From Paenibacillus lactis (GTDB taxonomy: Bacteria > Bacillota > Bacilli > Paenibacillales > Paenibacillaceae), in NCBI RefSeq assembly GCF_017873605.1, contig NZ_JAGGKI010000004.1, positions 372,001-436,000 on the forward strand: 64,000 nucleotides of DNA. The letters run 5' to 3'. The position numbers and the translations under genes are program-made. Each line of letters starts with the position of its first letter. Position 1 is the first letter of the stretch. This document shows, piece by piece, positions 24,105 through 34,709 of this stretch. The notes under the pieces are model-generated. The model worked only from the letters and a program-made list of their open reading frames with translations. It was not told where the DNA came from and searched no databases.

Positions 24105-25421
24105 TGTTGGTTTTGATTCTGCAGAGGGTAGTACGCCGGAGTCCTGAAGCATCCACTCGATAAAGCAGCCGTAGCCGGATTTCGGATCATTCACAAACAC
24201 ATGGGTGACCGCCCCGATCAACTTGCCGTCTTGAACGATTGGACTGCCGCTCATGCCTTGCACGATTCCGCCGGTCTTTTTGAGAAGCCTAGGATCCGTG
24301 ATCCGGAGTACAAGCCCTTTGGTTGCGGGTGCATCCTGTTTGGAGACATGAACGATCTCAACGGTGAAACGCTCGACCTCCTGGCCTTCGACCACGGTCA
24401 GTATTTCAGCCGGCCCTTCCTTCACCTCGTGGGACATGGCGATTGGAATCGGCTCCGTGTACAGACCATGCTCCGGCAGATCCTTCATTTTGCCGAAAAT
24501 GCCGAAATGGGTGTTGCGCTCAACATTACCAAGCACCTTGCCGTCTTTGGAAAAGGTCGCCCGTTTCTCGCCTGGTTCCCCTTCTTCGCTTCTTGAAATG
24601 GATGTGACATTGGATTGCACGATTTGCCCGCTCCCCACTTCAATGGGTGTCTGGGTATTCATGTCGGTAATGACGTGGCCGAGCGCGCCATACACCTTCT
24701 GGTGGGGGGCATAAAAGGTTAAGGTGCCCACCCCTGCAGCAGAATCGCGGATATAAAGCCCTAGACGCCAGGTTTTATCGTCCTCGTCGAAAGCAGGACT
24801 CAGCTTTGTCTTCATGACCTTGCCGCTGCGTTTGAACGTGATATCAAGCGGTCGTTTGGCTCTCCCCGCCTTCTCCACGATCTCGGCCACCTTCGTTACA
24901 TCGGTCAGCGGTTTGCCATCCATGGCGGTGAGCAGATCTCCAAGCTTGAGACCTGCAGCTTCGCCGGGAGATACCTTTGCCCCGTTCGAAGCGCGAACGA
25001 GATGATGTCCGACCACCAGGATGCCGGAGGATTTAACCTTAACGCCGATTGTCTGTCCGCCAGGGAACACCTTCAGCTCCGGCATCACATTCACATGGAC
25101 TGTCTTCAAAGGAATTTTACCGAATAATTTCAGGGTAACTTCTGCTGTGCCGCTTTGCTGGGGATATAGCTGGAGCGGCTGCTTTAATGATACTTGGAGC
25201 TTCGACGCCCGGGAGCCGTTTAACTGCACCACATCGGGACGATCGACTGAAGCGAGGGCTTGGACGGGCATCGCCACGTCCAGACGGGCCTGCCGGCCGG
25301 CAATCAACCTAAGCTCATCAGGCAATGACGCAAAAGATTGGACAGGCTCAGCAGTTCCAAGGTAACAAAGAAGGAAAGCAAGAACGAAACCGAGCAGTTT
25401 TCTCCTGAGGTTGGGCTTCAA
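24084..25421 (-). CDS. spoIVB: SpoIVB serine peptidase
   Basis: The 445-residue product starts at TTG 25421 after AGGGAG. An N-terminal membrane anchor is followed by a PDZ domain (about residues 125-205) and an S55 peptidase domain. The triad is readable as His249 (ALGHVITD), Asp376 (RITDPRLL) and Ser391 (GMSGSP). Secreted from the forespore, SpoIVB cleaves SpoIVFA and triggers pro-SigmaK processing. It lies between recN and spo0A, the conserved order. No clear SigmaF/SigmaG promoter could be picked out in the 100-bp gap. Confidence 0.96.
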   Translation of the reverse strand: MKPNLRRKLLGFVLAFLLCYLGTAEPVQSFASLPDELRLIAGRQARLDVAMPVQALASVDRPDVVQLNGSRASKLQVSLKQPLQLYPQQSGTAEVTLKLFGKIPLKTVHVNVMPELKVFPGGQTIGVKVKSSGILVVGHHLVRASNGAKVSPGEAAGLKLGDLLTAMDGKPLTDVTKVAEIVEKAGRAKRPLDITFKRSGKVMKTKLSPAFDEDDKTWRLGLYIRDSAAGVGTLTFYAPHQKVYGALGHVITDMNTQTPIEVGSGQIVQSNVTSISRSEEGEPGEKRATFSKDGKVLGNVERNTHFGIFGKMKDLPEHGLYTEPIPIAMSHEVKEGPAEILTVVEGQEVERFTVEIVHVSKQDAPATKGLVLRITDPRLLKKTGGIVQGMSGSPIVQDGKLIGAVTHVFVNDPKSGYGCFIEWMLQDSGVLPSAESKPTQNLKAG

Positions 25422-25521
25422 TGGCTGTCACGCTCCCTTTTTCTTCTTTCGCTTGACGAAAAGGTGGTCGCCAATTGCGTACCTTTAAGTTACCCTGCCC
25501 CCTGGCTTTTATAACTGTCAA

Positions 25522-27261
25522 TCATTGACCCGAAGCCGTTCTGGAAGCCTTTTGCGCCGCCGCCAGATTGAGCATTTCCTGGGCATGATGAAGTGTCTTT
25601 TCGGTAATTTCGACTCCGCCGAGCATCCGTGCGAGCTCCTTGATCCGCCCCTCTTCGCTTAAATTCTGCACCTGGGTCATCGTTCTTGAAGATACGACCT
25701 TCTTCTCGATCAAGTACTGATGATCGGCCATGCATGCCACTTGCGGCAAGTGCGTGATGGAGAATACCTGGCATGTCTTGGCGAGCAGGAACAGCTTCTC
25801 CGCGATCGATTGAGCGGCCCTGCCGCTAACGCCGGTATCCACCTCGTCAAAGATCAGGACCGGAATTTGGTCATGCCGGGCGAAGATGCTCTTCATGGCG
25901 AGCATGATCCTGGACATTTCGCCGCCGGACGCAATTTTAGCGAGCGGGCGCAGCGGTTCTCCTGGATTCGCCGATATAAGAAACTCTGCTGCATCGATCC
26001 CTTGTTTCGTCAATCGGATTCGTTGTCCTTCATATTCGTAACCATCCGGCGCATCCTGAAGCTCCAGACGAACCTCAAACCGGGTTCGTTCCATTTGAAG
26101 ATCCTTCAACTCACGCTCCACTTGGGTCGCCAAATCCCGCGCACACCGCTTACGCGCATCGCTCAACTTCTTGGCAGCTTCCAGAGCCACAGCGAGCAGC
26201 TCGTCCCGCCGTTTCTCCAATCCCTGGATAAATTCGTCCTTGTTCTCCAGCATGTCGGTTTCCTGCTGAATTCTCCCGTAGTATTCCAGAATTTGCTCCA
26301 CATTATCCCCATATTTCCGCCGCAAACCGGAGATCATATCTAAACGAAGCTCGATTTCATTCAGCCGCTCCGGATTAAATTCAATGCCGTCCCGGTAATC
26401 CCGCAGCTGGAACACGGCATCCTCCAGCTGATAATAAGCGGATTGCAGCTGCTCCACGAGCGGCTTCAGCCCTTTCTCGTCATAGGCCGAGACATCTTCT
26501 AGCCGACTGAGCGCCCGGCTGACCGCCTCCAAGCCTGATGACCCGTACAGCAGCTCGTAGGCGCCTGCGACGGAGTCCATCATCTTCTCGCTGTGGGACA
26601 GCTTGACACGCTCCTCGGACAGCTCCTCGTCCTCTCCCGGCTTTAGCTGGGCCGCCGCAATTTCCTCCAGCTGGAACCGATACATGTCGAGCATCTGATA
26701 TGCCTTTTGGCTCGTCTCTTGCAGTTCCTTGAGCTCCTGCTCCACCTTGCTGAATTCCGAATACAGCTCCTGGTATTTACGCTTGGCCGGGCCGATGATC
26801 TTCTCCCCGTACGTATCGAGCAGGCTCATGTGCTGTTCCGAACGCAGCAGGCTCTGATGCTCATGCTGGCCGTGAATGTTGATGAGCTTCTCCCCTACCT
26901 CACGGAGCATACTCAAGTTCACAAGCTGACCGTTAATGCGGGAGGTGCTTTTTCCTTGCGATGTCAGCTCTCTGCGGATCAGCAAATGCTCCTCGGTATC
27001 CGCCTCAATGCCTAAATGCGTTAGTGTTTGCCACACGGGATGTGCCGGGGGAAGATCAAACAGCGCCTCAATCTCCGCCTTATCGCAGCCGTACCGGATC
27101 AGATCCGCCGATCCGCGCCCGCCGGCAATCAGCCCAAGCGCATCGATGATGATGGATTTTCCCGCGCCTGTCTCCCCTGTAAGAACATGAAAGCCCGGGT
27201 AGAATTGTACGTCCACGCTCTCAACAACAGCCAAATTCCGAATGGATAACGTATTTAACAT
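25522..27261 (-). CDS. recN: DNA repair protein RecN
   Basis: The 579-residue SMC-like ATPase has Walker A GETGAGKS near residue 30, long coiled-coil arms (about 150-370), the ABC signature KIASGGEMSR, Walker B VLIFDEVDTG and a downstream ITHLPQ switch His. RecN binds DNA ends and tethers them during double-strand break repair. It follows argR closely, as in Bacillus. Confidence 0.97.
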   Translation of the reverse strand: MLNTLSIRNLAVVESVDVQFYPGFHVLTGETGAGKSIIIDALGLIAGGRGSADLIRYGCDKAEIEALFDLPPAHPVWQTLTHLGIEADTEEHLLIRRELTSQGKSTSRINGQLVNLSMLREVGEKLINIHGQHEHQSLLRSEQHMSLLDTYGEKIIGPAKRKYQELYSEFSKVEQELKELQETSQKAYQMLDMYRFQLEEIAAAQLKPGEDEELSEERVKLSHSEKMMDSVAGAYELLYGSSGLEAVSRALSRLEDVSAYDEKGLKPLVEQLQSAYYQLEDAVFQLRDYRDGIEFNPERLNEIELRLDMISGLRRKYGDNVEQILEYYGRIQQETDMLENKDEFIQGLEKRRDELLAVALEAAKKLSDARKRCARDLATQVERELKDLQMERTRFEVRLELQDAPDGYEYEGQRIRLTKQGIDAAEFLISANPGEPLRPLAKIASGGEMSRIMLAMKSIFARHDQIPVLIFDEVDTGVSGRAAQSIAEKLFLLAKTCQVFSITHLPQVACMADHQYLIEKKVVSSRTMTQVQNLSEEGRIKELARMLGGVEITEKTLHHAQEMLNLAAAQKASRTASGQ

Positions 27262-27314
27262 CCCTTTAACCCCCTAAACCCGTAAATCGGATGTATGCCT
27301 CGCGAAAACCAATC

Positions 27315-27764
27315 TTAAGAGATATAGCTTTTGATCTGAGATACAACGTGTTCTCCGTCCTCCTCCGTGCGGCAAATCAGCAAAATGGTGTCATCCCCGC
27401 ATATCGTGCCCATGATCTGGCTCCACTCCATATTGTCAAGGAGCACGGCTACCGAGTTTGCGGTGCCCGGCAAGCATTTCATCACAACCAGATTGCCGGC
27501 CCGGTCAATATATACGAAATTATCCACCAGCGCCCGCTTCAGCTTCTGCACCGGATTATAACGCTGATCCGTAGGCATCGAATATTTATACCTTCCGTCA
27601 TCGGTCGGTACCTTGATCAGCAGCAATTCCTTAATATCTCTGGATATCGTAGCCTGCGTCACCTGAAAACCCTCGGCACGGAGAGCATCAACCAGCTCGT
27701 CCTGCGTTTCGATGTCCTGGTGGGTAATGATATCCCTGATTTTAATATGGCGTTGTCCCTTCAT
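27315..27764 (-). CDS. argR: Arginine repressor ArgR/AhrC
   Basis: The 149-residue product starts at ATG 27764 behind GGGAGG; the extra 20 upstream residues lack a ribosome binding site and are not in the family. The N-terminal winged helix ([33 protein letters not shown]) and the C-terminal hexamerisation/arginine-binding domain with [15 protein letters not shown] are complete. It represses arginine biosynthesis and activates catabolism when bound to arginine. Confidence 0.96.
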   Translation of the reverse strand: MKGQRHIKIRDIITHQDIETQDELVDALRAEGFQVTQATISRDIKELLLIKVPTDDGRYKYSMPTDQRYNPVQKLKRALVDNFVYIDRAGNLVVMKCLPGTANSVAVLLDNMEWSQIMGTICGDDTILLICRTEEDGEHVVSQIKSYIS

Positions 27765-27786
27765 ATTCGTAAGAGCCTCCCGAAAT

Positions 27787-28278
27787 TTAGGTGTTGTATT
27801 CGTCATTTCCATTCCATTCCTCATCGGACCAATCCATGGTGAGTCGGTGCACTTCCTGCTCGTTCATATCTACATACAGGAGCCCGGCACACTCCGGGTA
27901 CAGCAGCAGGTAAGGCATCAGCCGATCCCGGATACCCGCCCCTGTCCAGTCCACCGGCATCCGTTCACGTGCCAGTTTAACCATATACAGCTCCCCGTTG
28001 CTGCCGGATGCGACGTAATCAATGAATAGTCTGCTGCGAATCGGCTTGTGTCCCGTGTCAAACGACAGATTTACCTTTACTTTACCCCCGACAACCTCAT
28101 ATCCTTCCTGTTCAAGCAACCCAATGACTGGGTGATCCGGAATGCGGTCATTGATCGGGATTCCCGGGAGCAGGTCGGGCTGCGGTGACATCAGCCAGCG
28201 GTTGACCCTGTAGCCGATCAAGAGCACGATCACGATGCCAAGCAGCACCATCAACAATCCATCATAACGCTCATTCAT
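27787..28278 (-). CDS. Membrane-anchored protein of unknown function
   Basis: The 163-residue product starts at ATG 28278 behind GAGGTGAGAGG. It has one N-terminal transmembrane helix ([18 protein letters not shown]) and a soluble domain that starts [23 protein letters not shown] and ends acidic. No catalytic motif is visible. It sits between tlyA and argR, where B. subtilis has no extra gene, so it may be a lineage-specific insertion in the operon. Confidence 0.75.
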   Translation of the reverse strand: MNERYDGLLMVLLGIVIVLLIGYRVNRWLMSPQPDLLPGIPINDRIPDHPVIGLLEQEGYEVVGGKVKVNLSFDTGHKPIRSRLFIDYVASGSNGELYMVKLARERMPVDWTGAGIRDRLMPYLLLYPECAGLLYVDMNEQEVHRLTMDWSDEEWNGNDEYNT

Positions 28279-28347
28279 CCTCTCACCTCGAATTTTGATA
28301 TTCGCGGATGGGAACATAAATTCCTCTTTTTCAGCAAAAGAAACCCA

Positions 28348-29214
28348 TCATTTCGATGAGTTTCCCGTGAATGTATGAGCTGCTTGCTTAACAATGCTGT
28401 CGATCCATTGATCCAGCTCGGCATGATCCATGTGCTGAACCGGTTCTTCCGTTTCAGCCGCGTCCTCCGGCTCAAGCCGCCAGTGGGCCAGGAATTCAAT
28501 ATTGCCTTCGCCGCCCGTGATGGGCGAGAAGGTCAGATTGTTCAGCCTGAATCCGATATCTTCAGCAAAATGAAGCACCTGCGTTAAAACTTCCTTGTGT
28601 ACTTTGGGGTCTCGGACAACACCGGATTTACCGACCTTCTCCCGTCCTGCCTCGAATTGCGGCTTGATTAAAGCTGCCACATCTCCGGGTCTGTCCAGAA
28701 GCGTCTTGAGCGTCGGCAAAATGATACGCAGCGAAATAAAAGATACATCGATGCTGGCGATATCCGGCCGGGGGCCTTTCAGATCCTCGGGTGTCATGTA
28801 GCGGAAATTCGTCCGCTCCATGACGCATACACGTTCATCGTTCCGGAGCGACCAATCGAGCTGATTGTATCCGACATCGATCGCATAGACGTAGCTGGCT
28901 CCATGCTGAAGCGCACAATCGGTAAAACCGCCGGTGGATGAGCCGATATCCAGCATCGTTCTGCCCTTCATATCGAGACCGAAATGAGAGATCGCCTTCT
29001 CAAGCTTAAGACCTCCCCGGCTTACATAAGGATGCACAGAGCCCTTTACTTTCAGCTCCGTCGTACGCGGGATTTTCATGCCGGCTTTCTCGATTCGCTC
29101 GGTTCCGGCATAGACCAGACCCGCCATAATGGCAGACTTGGCTTTCTCCCTGCTATCATAATATCCCTGCTCCACAAGCAGGACATCAACACGTTCCTTG
29201 TGAGATGATTCCAT
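28348..29214 (-). CDS. tlyA: TlyA-family rRNA 2'-O-methyltransferase
   Basis: The 288-residue product has an S4 RNA-binding domain (residues about 7-68; RVDVLLVEQGYYDSREKAK) followed by an FtsJ-like methyltransferase domain with the SAM motif DIGSSTGGFTDCAL. The family (YqxC) methylates C residues in 16S and 23S rRNA or has a ribosome-related role; hemolysin labels in this family are historical. It follows dxs by 19 nt. Confidence 0.92.
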   Translation of the reverse strand: MESSHKERVDVLLVEQGYYDSREKAKSAIMAGLVYAGTERIEKAGMKIPRTTELKVKGSVHPYVSRGGLKLEKAISHFGLDMKGRTMLDIGSSTGGFTDCALQHGASYVYAIDVGYNQLDWSLRNDERVCVMERTNFRYMTPEDLKGPRPDIASIDVSFISLRIILPTLKTLLDRPGDVAALIKPQFEAGREKVGKSGVVRDPKVHKEVLTQVLHFAEDIGFRLNNLTFSPITGGEGNIEFLAHWRLEPEDAAETEEPVQHMDHAELDQWIDSIVKQAAHTFTGNSSK

Positions 29215-29233
29215 AAAACACTCCTGATGGTTT

Positions 29234-31141
29234 CTAAGACGTAAAACTTCTCTTCCCGAGCGTAGCCGTACGAGCAGTTTTGAGACTGCGGATTTCGTTG
29301 CATACCGCCTCCAGCGTCAATCCGACCTCTTCCCGCTGCTCTTGGATGCTGCCGTGCTCAATGAACCTGTCCTCAATCCCCATTAACGAGACAACCGCGT
29401 CATGAATACCTTGCTCGGCAAAGTACTCCAGCACGCTGCTGCCAAGGCTGCCGGCCTGCGAAACCTCCTCCAGAACGATCATGCTCGTTCCGGACGCCGC
29501 CAGCTTCTTCAGCATATCGCCGTCAAGCGGCTTCAAGAAACGCGCATTCACAACCTCAACGGAAATGCCCTCCCGCTTAAGCAGATCGGCCGCTTCTTCG
29601 GCCAGCTGCACCATTGGACCGGCCGCCAAAATCGCGTAGCCCTCGCCGCGGCGGACTGTTTCCCATGTACCGATCGGGATCGGCTTGAGCTCCGGATCCA
29701 ACGGAACGCCGCGGACATTGTTCCGCGGATAGCGATAGGCGATCGGCCCGTCGTTATAGTCAAGCGCCGTCTTCATCATATGGCGAAGCTCATTCTCGTC
29801 CTTCGGCATCATGATGACGATGTTCGGAATATGGCGCATAAAGGCCACATCGTACACCCCTTGATGGGTCTCGCCGTCAGCGCCGACAAAGCCCGCACGG
29901 TCGATGGCGAACATCACGTTGGCATTGTGGCGGCAGATATCGTGGACGATCTGGTCGTATGCCCGCTGCATGAAGGTGGAATATACCGCAAATACCGGCT
30001 TCAAGCCTTCCATGGCCAGTGCGGCACAAAGCGTCGCCGCATGCTGCTCGGCAATGCCGACATCGATCATCCGGTCCGGGAACTTCTTGCCGAACGGAAT
30101 CAAGCCCGAGCCGCCCGGCATTGCCGGCGTGACCGCAACGATGCGCTCATCCTGTTCGCCGAGCTCAACGAGCGTTTGTCCGAACACTTCCGTATACATC
30201 GGATTGCCTACCGCTTTCAGCACTTGGCCGGATTCGATCTTGTACGGCGTGATGCCGTGCCACTTATGGGAATCCGATTCGGCAGGACGGTAGCCTTTGC
30301 CCTTGGTGGTTACCGCATGAATCAGCACCGGCCCGTCGACATTGTCGGCCTGCTGCAGCGTATCGATCAGCTTGCTTAAATCATGACCGTCCACAGGTCC
30401 CAAATACGTAAATCCAAGCTCCTCGAACAAAACGCCGGGAACCATCATATATTTGAGGCTGTCCTTCATTTTCTCCGCGGTCTTCGCCAGCTTGCCGCCG
30501 ATCGCCGGAATTTTCTTGAGCAGCATCTCGACCTCGTCCTTCGCCCGCAAATAATAGCGGTCCGAGCGGATTTTGCTCAAATAGTTATGCATCGCCCCGA
30601 CGTTCGGAGCAATCGACATTTCATTATCGTTCAGGATGACCATCAGCTTCTTCCGCTCATGGCCGATATGATTCAGGGCCTCAAACGCCATCCCGCCCGT
30701 AAGGGCGCCATCGCCGATGAGCGCGATTACCCGGTTGTTGTCGCCTTTCAAATCCCGCGCCATCGCCATGCCCATCGCTGCCGAGAGGGAAGTGCTGCTG
30801 TGGCCGGCTTCCCAGACGTCATGCTCGCTTTCCGCACGTTTCACAAAACCGCACAAGCCCTTGTATTTACGCAAGGTGTCGAATTTATCCATCCGTCCCG
30901 TCAATATCTTATGGACATAGGCTTGATGGCCCACGTCAAAAATCATCTTGTCACGAGGGCTGTCAAAGCAATAGTGCAAGGCCAGCGTGAGTTCAACCAC
31001 TCCCAGATTCGGTGCAAGATGACCGCCGGTCACGGACAGCTTTTCAATCAGAAACTGACGGATTTGCACCGCCAGGTCCTCAAGTTCGTCCACCGACAGT
31101 TTTTTCAGTTGGTTGGGATGTTTGATATTTGGAAGCAGCAC
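29234..31141 (-). CDS. dxs: 1-deoxy-D-xylulose-5-phosphate synthase
   Basis: The 635-residue product starts at GTG 31141 after GGGGAG. The TPP motif [16 protein letters not shown], the substrate-binding GHDLSKL region, and the transketolase central and C-terminal domains ([28 protein letters not shown]) are intact. It condenses pyruvate and glyceraldehyde 3-phosphate, the first step of the MEP isoprenoid pathway. ispA, the prenyl transferase gene of the same pathway, precedes it. Confidence 0.97.
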   Translation of the reverse strand: MLLPNIKHPNQLKKLSVDELEDLAVQIRQFLIEKLSVTGGHLAPNLGVVELTLALHYCFDSPRDKMIFDVGHQAYVHKILTGRMDKFDTLRKYKGLCGFVKRAESEHDVWEAGHSSTSLSAAMGMAMARDLKGDNNRVIALIGDGALTGGMAFEALNHIGHERKKLMVILNDNEMSIAPNVGAMHNYLSKIRSDRYYLRAKDEVEMLLKKIPAIGGKLAKTAEKMKDSLKYMMVPGVLFEELGFTYLGPVDGHDLSKLIDTLQQADNVDGPVLIHAVTTKGKGYRPAESDSHKWHGITPYKIESGQVLKAVGNPMYTEVFGQTLVELGEQDERIVAVTPAMPGGSGLIPFGKKFPDRMIDVGIAEQHAATLCAALAMEGLKPVFAVYSTFMQRAYDQIVHDICRHNANVMFAIDRAGFVGADGETHQGVYDVAFMRHIPNIVIMMPKDENELRHMMKTALDYNDGPIAYRYPRNNVRGVPLDPELKPIPIGTWETVRRGEGYAILAAGPMVQLAEEAADLLKREGISVEVVNARFLKPLDGDMLKKLAASGTSMIVLEEVSQAGSLGSSVLEYFAEQGIHDAVVSLMGIEDRFIEHGSIQEQREEVGLTLEAVCNEIRSLKTARTATLGKRSFTS

Positions 31142-31265
31142 GAAGAATCTCCCCGCTTTCCTTGATAAAGTAAAGTTAGCAATTCATAAACCATGAAAGG
31201 CTGCGCTATCATCAGCCATTTAAAGACATTATATCACAAATAATCGGTGTGCAAGTAACCCCGCT

Positions 31266-32171
31266 CTAGTGGTCCCGAGCCAAGAGAAAGTCTGCAATTT
31301 CATGCAGTCTGGACGGGTCCGGAAAATTCCCTTCGGAAATGGCGCTCTTCGCTTCGGCGGTCAGACGCTCAACCTCCCGCTTGGAGGCTTCCAAGCCGAT
31401 AAAAAACGGATAGGTCACCTTCTCCTGCTTCACATCGCTTTGCGTCGGCTTGCCAAGCTTGGCCTCATCGCCGATCAAGTCGAGGATATCGTCCTGGATT
31501 TGGAAGGCCAGCCCGATATGCTTGCCGAAGGAGCGAAGCGAATCGATCTGGGCTTCTGAACAGCCTGCTACCCGTCCTCCAGCCATGAGGGAGAACATGA
31601 TCAGATCGCTTGTCTTATGCAGATGAATATACTCCAGCTGCTCAAGGCTGGTTAATCCCTGCTCTCCTTCCATATCGGCCACTTGGCCGCCAACCATTCC
31701 CCGGGGCCCGGCATATTCCGCAAGGTCCTCCACAATCGACAGCACCCGATCGGCAGGAATCCCGTGCTTGCGCGAGGACTGCACAATGCTGTAAAAAGCA
31801 TGCGTCAGCAGCGCATCGCCCGCCAGAATCGCCGCTGCTTCACCGAACACTTTATGATTCGTAGGCTTCCCCCGCCGGAAATCATCATCGTCCATCGCAG
31901 GCAAATCGTCATGGATGAGCGAATATGTATGCACCATCTCAACGGCGCACGCCACCGGCAGAGCCGCTTCTCTGCTTCCGCCGGCTGCTTCGCAAGCCGC
32001 GATGACCAGCAGCGGACGCAGACGCTTTCCGCCTGCCATTAAGGAATACGTCATCGATCGATGAAGGGTTTCAGGAACTTTCCATCCCTCCGGAAAAAGG
32101 GCCGTAAGCTCGCTGTCCAGCCTGTCACAGATGTCATTCATATATTGCTGAAAAGGAAGTCTATTATTCAC
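31266..32171 (-). CDS. ispA: Farnesyl diphosphate synthase
   Basis: The 301-residue product starts at GTG 32171, overlapping the xseB stop by 8 nt. It has the first (DDLPAMDDDD) and second (DDILD) aspartate-rich motifs of short-chain prenyl transferases and GGKRLRP. It makes C15 farnesyl diphosphate from IPP and DMAPP for undecaprenol, menaquinone and sporulene synthesis. Confidence 0.96.
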   Translation of the reverse strand: MNNRLPFQQYMNDICDRLDSELTALFPEGWKVPETLHRSMTYSLMAGGKRLRPLLVIAACEAAGGSREAALPVACAVEMVHTYSLIHDDLPAMDDDDFRRGKPTNHKVFGEAAAILAGDALLTHAFYSIVQSSRKHGIPADRVLSIVEDLAEYAGPRGMVGGQVADMEGEQGLTSLEQLEYIHLHKTSDLIMFSLMAGGRVAGCSEAQIDSLRSFGKHIGLAFQIQDDILDLIGDEAKLGKPTQSDVKQEKVTYPFFIGLEASKREVERLTAEAKSAISEGNFPDPSRLHEIADFLLARDH

Positions 32172-32442
32172 TCAATTCACCTGTCTCATCAAGTGCGCCG
32201 CCGAAGGGCTTGCGCTTGAGCTCCCCGCCTTCTTCGACAATCATCTCGATTTTCTGTTCAACCTGCTCCAGCTTTTGACTGCACATTTGAGACAGCTTCA
32301 TCCCTTGCTGGAACAAGTCGATCGCCTTCTCCAAAGGGACGTCCCCGTCCTCCAGCTGCTCGACGATCTGCTCCAGCTGTGCCATCGCCTCTTCAAAGCT
32401 GATCTCCATCAAGTCTTTTGCCTCACTAGACACGTTCTTCAT
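32164..32442 (-). CDS. xseB: Exodeoxyribonuclease VII small subunit
   Basis: The 92-residue product is a two-helix coiled-coil chain with the family core SFEEAMAQLEQIVEQLEDGDVP. It binds XseA to form the single-strand nuclease. It overlaps xseA upstream by 17 nt and ispA downstream, so the four genes are translated as a coupled set. Confidence 0.95.
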   Translation of the reverse strand: MKNVSSEAKDLMEISFEEAMAQLEQIVEQLEDGDVPLEKAIDLFQQGMKLSQMCSQKLEQVEQKIEMIVEEGGELKRKPFGGALDETGELSE

Positions 32443-33793
32443 CCTCCTTTATTCCCCACACTTGACACTGCAGCCGGCCATCATTGACCCTCACTTGAAC
32501 CAAATCGCCGAGCTGCACATCTTCCACTGATTTGATCAGCTTCTGTTCCTGCTCATCATAAACCAGGCTGTACCCTCGGGACATGATCTTAAGCGGACTA
32601 AGCGCATCCAGATGGCGGATCTCCGTCTGCAGCTGGGACAGCTTGGCTTTGCGGATCGATTGCATGGCAAGCATCAGGCGGCGTTTCGCCTGCTCCTTCC
32701 GCAGCGATGCCTGCTCGACCTGGGCGCGCGGATTGGATCTGATCAATCCCTGATGCAGCGACCGCTGGCGCTGACGGTAGAGCGACAGCTGCGATTTGAG
32801 CGTTCCTTGCAATCGGTAGGAGAGCATGTCCAAGCGCTCGGCATGCTGCAGCATGTAGCGGCGAGGATGGTTCAGCACCGGCGAGCGCTGAAGTCTCGCA
32901 AGGCGCTCCCGGCTTCGCTGAAGCCGCTGCTGAAGCCCTTGATTCAGCTGCCGCTGGCGCTGCACAATCTGTCCCTTCAGCTCCGCGCGGCTCGGAACTG
33001 CAAGCTCCGCAGCCGCTGTCGGCGTCGCTGCACGCACATCGGCTACAAAATCGGCGATCGTAAAATCCGTCTCATGGCCGACAGCCGAGATCACCGGAAT
33101 ATTCGATTGATGGATCGCTCTGGCGACGATCTCCTCGTTGAATGCCCATAGCTCCTCCAGCGAGCCTCCGCCCCGGCCGACAATGAGCACATCCGCTTCG
33201 CCAAGCTCGTTCATCGCACGGATTCCCTTAACAATGGAGGGTGCTGCCGACTTTCCCTGAACCAGGACCGGGTACAGCTGTACAGTCGCCTGCGGATACC
33301 GTCTCTGAATCGTTGTTATAATATCGCGAACAGCTGCCCCGGTCGGTGAGGTTATCACACCGATCGTCTTGGGATAGCTCGGAAGCGGGCGTTTAAGCTC
33401 CTGCGAAAACAAGCCCTCTTCCTCCAGCTTTGACTTGAGCTGCTCGTAAGCGAGATACAGGCTGCCGATTCCGTCCGGCTGCATCTGAATGGCATAGAAC
33501 TGATATTGACCGTCCCGCTCATAGACGGAGACATTGCCTCTGGCTATCACCCTCGAGCCTTCTCTCGGGATAAACGGCAAGCGCTGATTATGGCTCGCAA
33601 ACATGATCGCCCGGATTCGGCTGCCTTCATCCTTCAACGTAAAATACATATGTCCGCTGGAATGATGCGTAAAATTCGATATCTCCCCGCGAATCCAGAC
33701 GTCGGACAGCCTGGAGTCGCCTTCCATTTTCATTCGAATATATCGGTTCAAATCCTTAACGGACAGGACGCGTCCCGGATCCACGGATTTCAT
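32426..33793 (-). CDS. xseA: Exodeoxyribonuclease VII large subunit
   Basis: The 455-residue product starts at ATG 33793; a TTG 9 nt earlier has no space for its GGA. It has an OB-fold (VWIRGEISNFTHHSSGHMYF), a catalytic domain (GVITSPTGAAVRDI; VGRGGGSLEELWAFNE; SAVGHETD) and a long coiled coil. It degrades single-stranded DNA from both ends. Its start lies 1 nt after the folD stop. Confidence 0.95.
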   Translation of the reverse strand: MKSVDPGRVLSVKDLNRYIRMKMEGDSRLSDVWIRGEISNFTHHSSGHMYFTLKDEGSRIRAIMFASHNQRLPFIPREGSRVIARGNVSVYERDGQYQFYAIQMQPDGIGSLYLAYEQLKSKLEEEGLFSQELKRPLPSYPKTIGVITSPTGAAVRDIITTIQRRYPQATVQLYPVLVQGKSAAPSIVKGIRAMNELGEADVLIVGRGGGSLEELWAFNEEIVARAIHQSNIPVISAVGHETDFTIADFVADVRAATPTAAAELAVPSRAELKGQIVQRQRQLNQGLQQRLQRSRERLARLQRSPVLNHPRRYMLQHAERLDMLSYRLQGTLKSQLSLYRQRQRSLHQGLIRSNPRAQVEQASLRKEQAKRRLMLAMQSIRKAKLSQLQTEIRHLDALSPLKIMSRGYSLVYDEQEQKLIKSVEDVQLGDLVQVRVNDGRLQCQVWGIKEDEERV

Positions 33794-33794
33794 A

Positions 33795-34655
33795 TTATTC
33801 AATTCCGCTCAGCCGTTTGGCGGCCAGCAGCGTATTCTTCATCAGCATCGTGATGGTCATCGGACCGACGCCTCCGGGAACTGGCGTAATCGGACCCGAG
33901 ATCTCCTTCACGCTCGCAAAATCAACGTCTCCCGCCAGCTTGCCGTTCTCCAGACGGTTCATGCCGACGTCGATAATGACGGCGCCCGGCTTGACATAGC
34001 TGGCGTCAATCATATTCGCCCGGCCGATGGCAACGACCAAAATATCGGCCTGCTTCGCGATTTCCGGCATGTTGCTCGTTCTCGAATGGCACATCGTCAC
34101 GGTGGCGTTTTCCCGCTGCAGCAGCAGCGATACCGGCTTGCCCACAATATTGGATCTGCCGATAACGACGGCATGCTTGCCCGAAATTTCGACGCCTGTC
34201 CGTTTGATCAGCTCAATGACGCCCGCCGGGGTACATGGCAGCAGACTGTCGTCCCCGATGACCAGGTTGCCCACATTGACCGGATGGAACCCGTCCACAT
34301 CTTTTTCAACGGCAATCGCATCAATTACCGCCTTCTCTTGAATATGACCGGGGAGCGGAAGCTGAACAAGAATCCCGTGAATGGACGACTGCTTATTCAG
34401 CTTGTCCACCAGAGCTAGCACCTCTTCCTGGCTGGAATCGGCAGGAAGCCGGTGCACCTCGGAATAAAAGCCGAGATCGTGGCACGCCTTTTCCTTATTT
34501 CGGACATAAACATGGGAAGCCGGATCGTCACCCACCAGCACAACCGCCAAGCCCGGGCGCACGCCCTGTTTCGACAGCTGCTGCACCTCCAGCGCGATCC
34601 CTTCGCGAATTTCTTCGGATATCTGTTTACCATTAATGATCGTTGCTGCTGTCAT
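33795..34655 (-). CDS. folD: Bifunctional methylenetetrahydrofolate dehydrogenase/cyclohydrolase
   Basis: The 286-residue product has [14 protein letters not shown] with the catalytic Lys, the [15 protein letters not shown] region, and the Rossmann motif [17 protein letters not shown]; it ends with [12 protein letters not shown]. It interconverts methylene- and formyl-THF for purine and Met-tRNA formylation. Operon with xseA. Confidence 0.97.
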   Translation of the reverse strand: MTAATIINGKQISEEIREGIALEVQQLSKQGVRPGLAVVLVGDDPASHVYVRNKEKACHDLGFYSEVHRLPADSSQEEVLALVDKLNKQSSIHGILVQLPLPGHIQEKAVIDAIAVEKDVDGFHPVNVGNLVIGDDSLLPCTPAGVIELIKRTGVEISGKHAVVIGRSNIVGKPVSLLLQRENATVTMCHSRTSNMPEIAKQADILVVAIGRANMIDASYVKPGAVIIDVGMNRLENGKLAGDVDFASVKEISGPITPVPGGVGPMTITMLMKNTLLAAKRLSGIE

Positions 34656-34709
34656 CCTAATCTCTCCTCACTATGATTGAATGATCCGCCTGCCATCCTG
34701 GGCGTAGAA

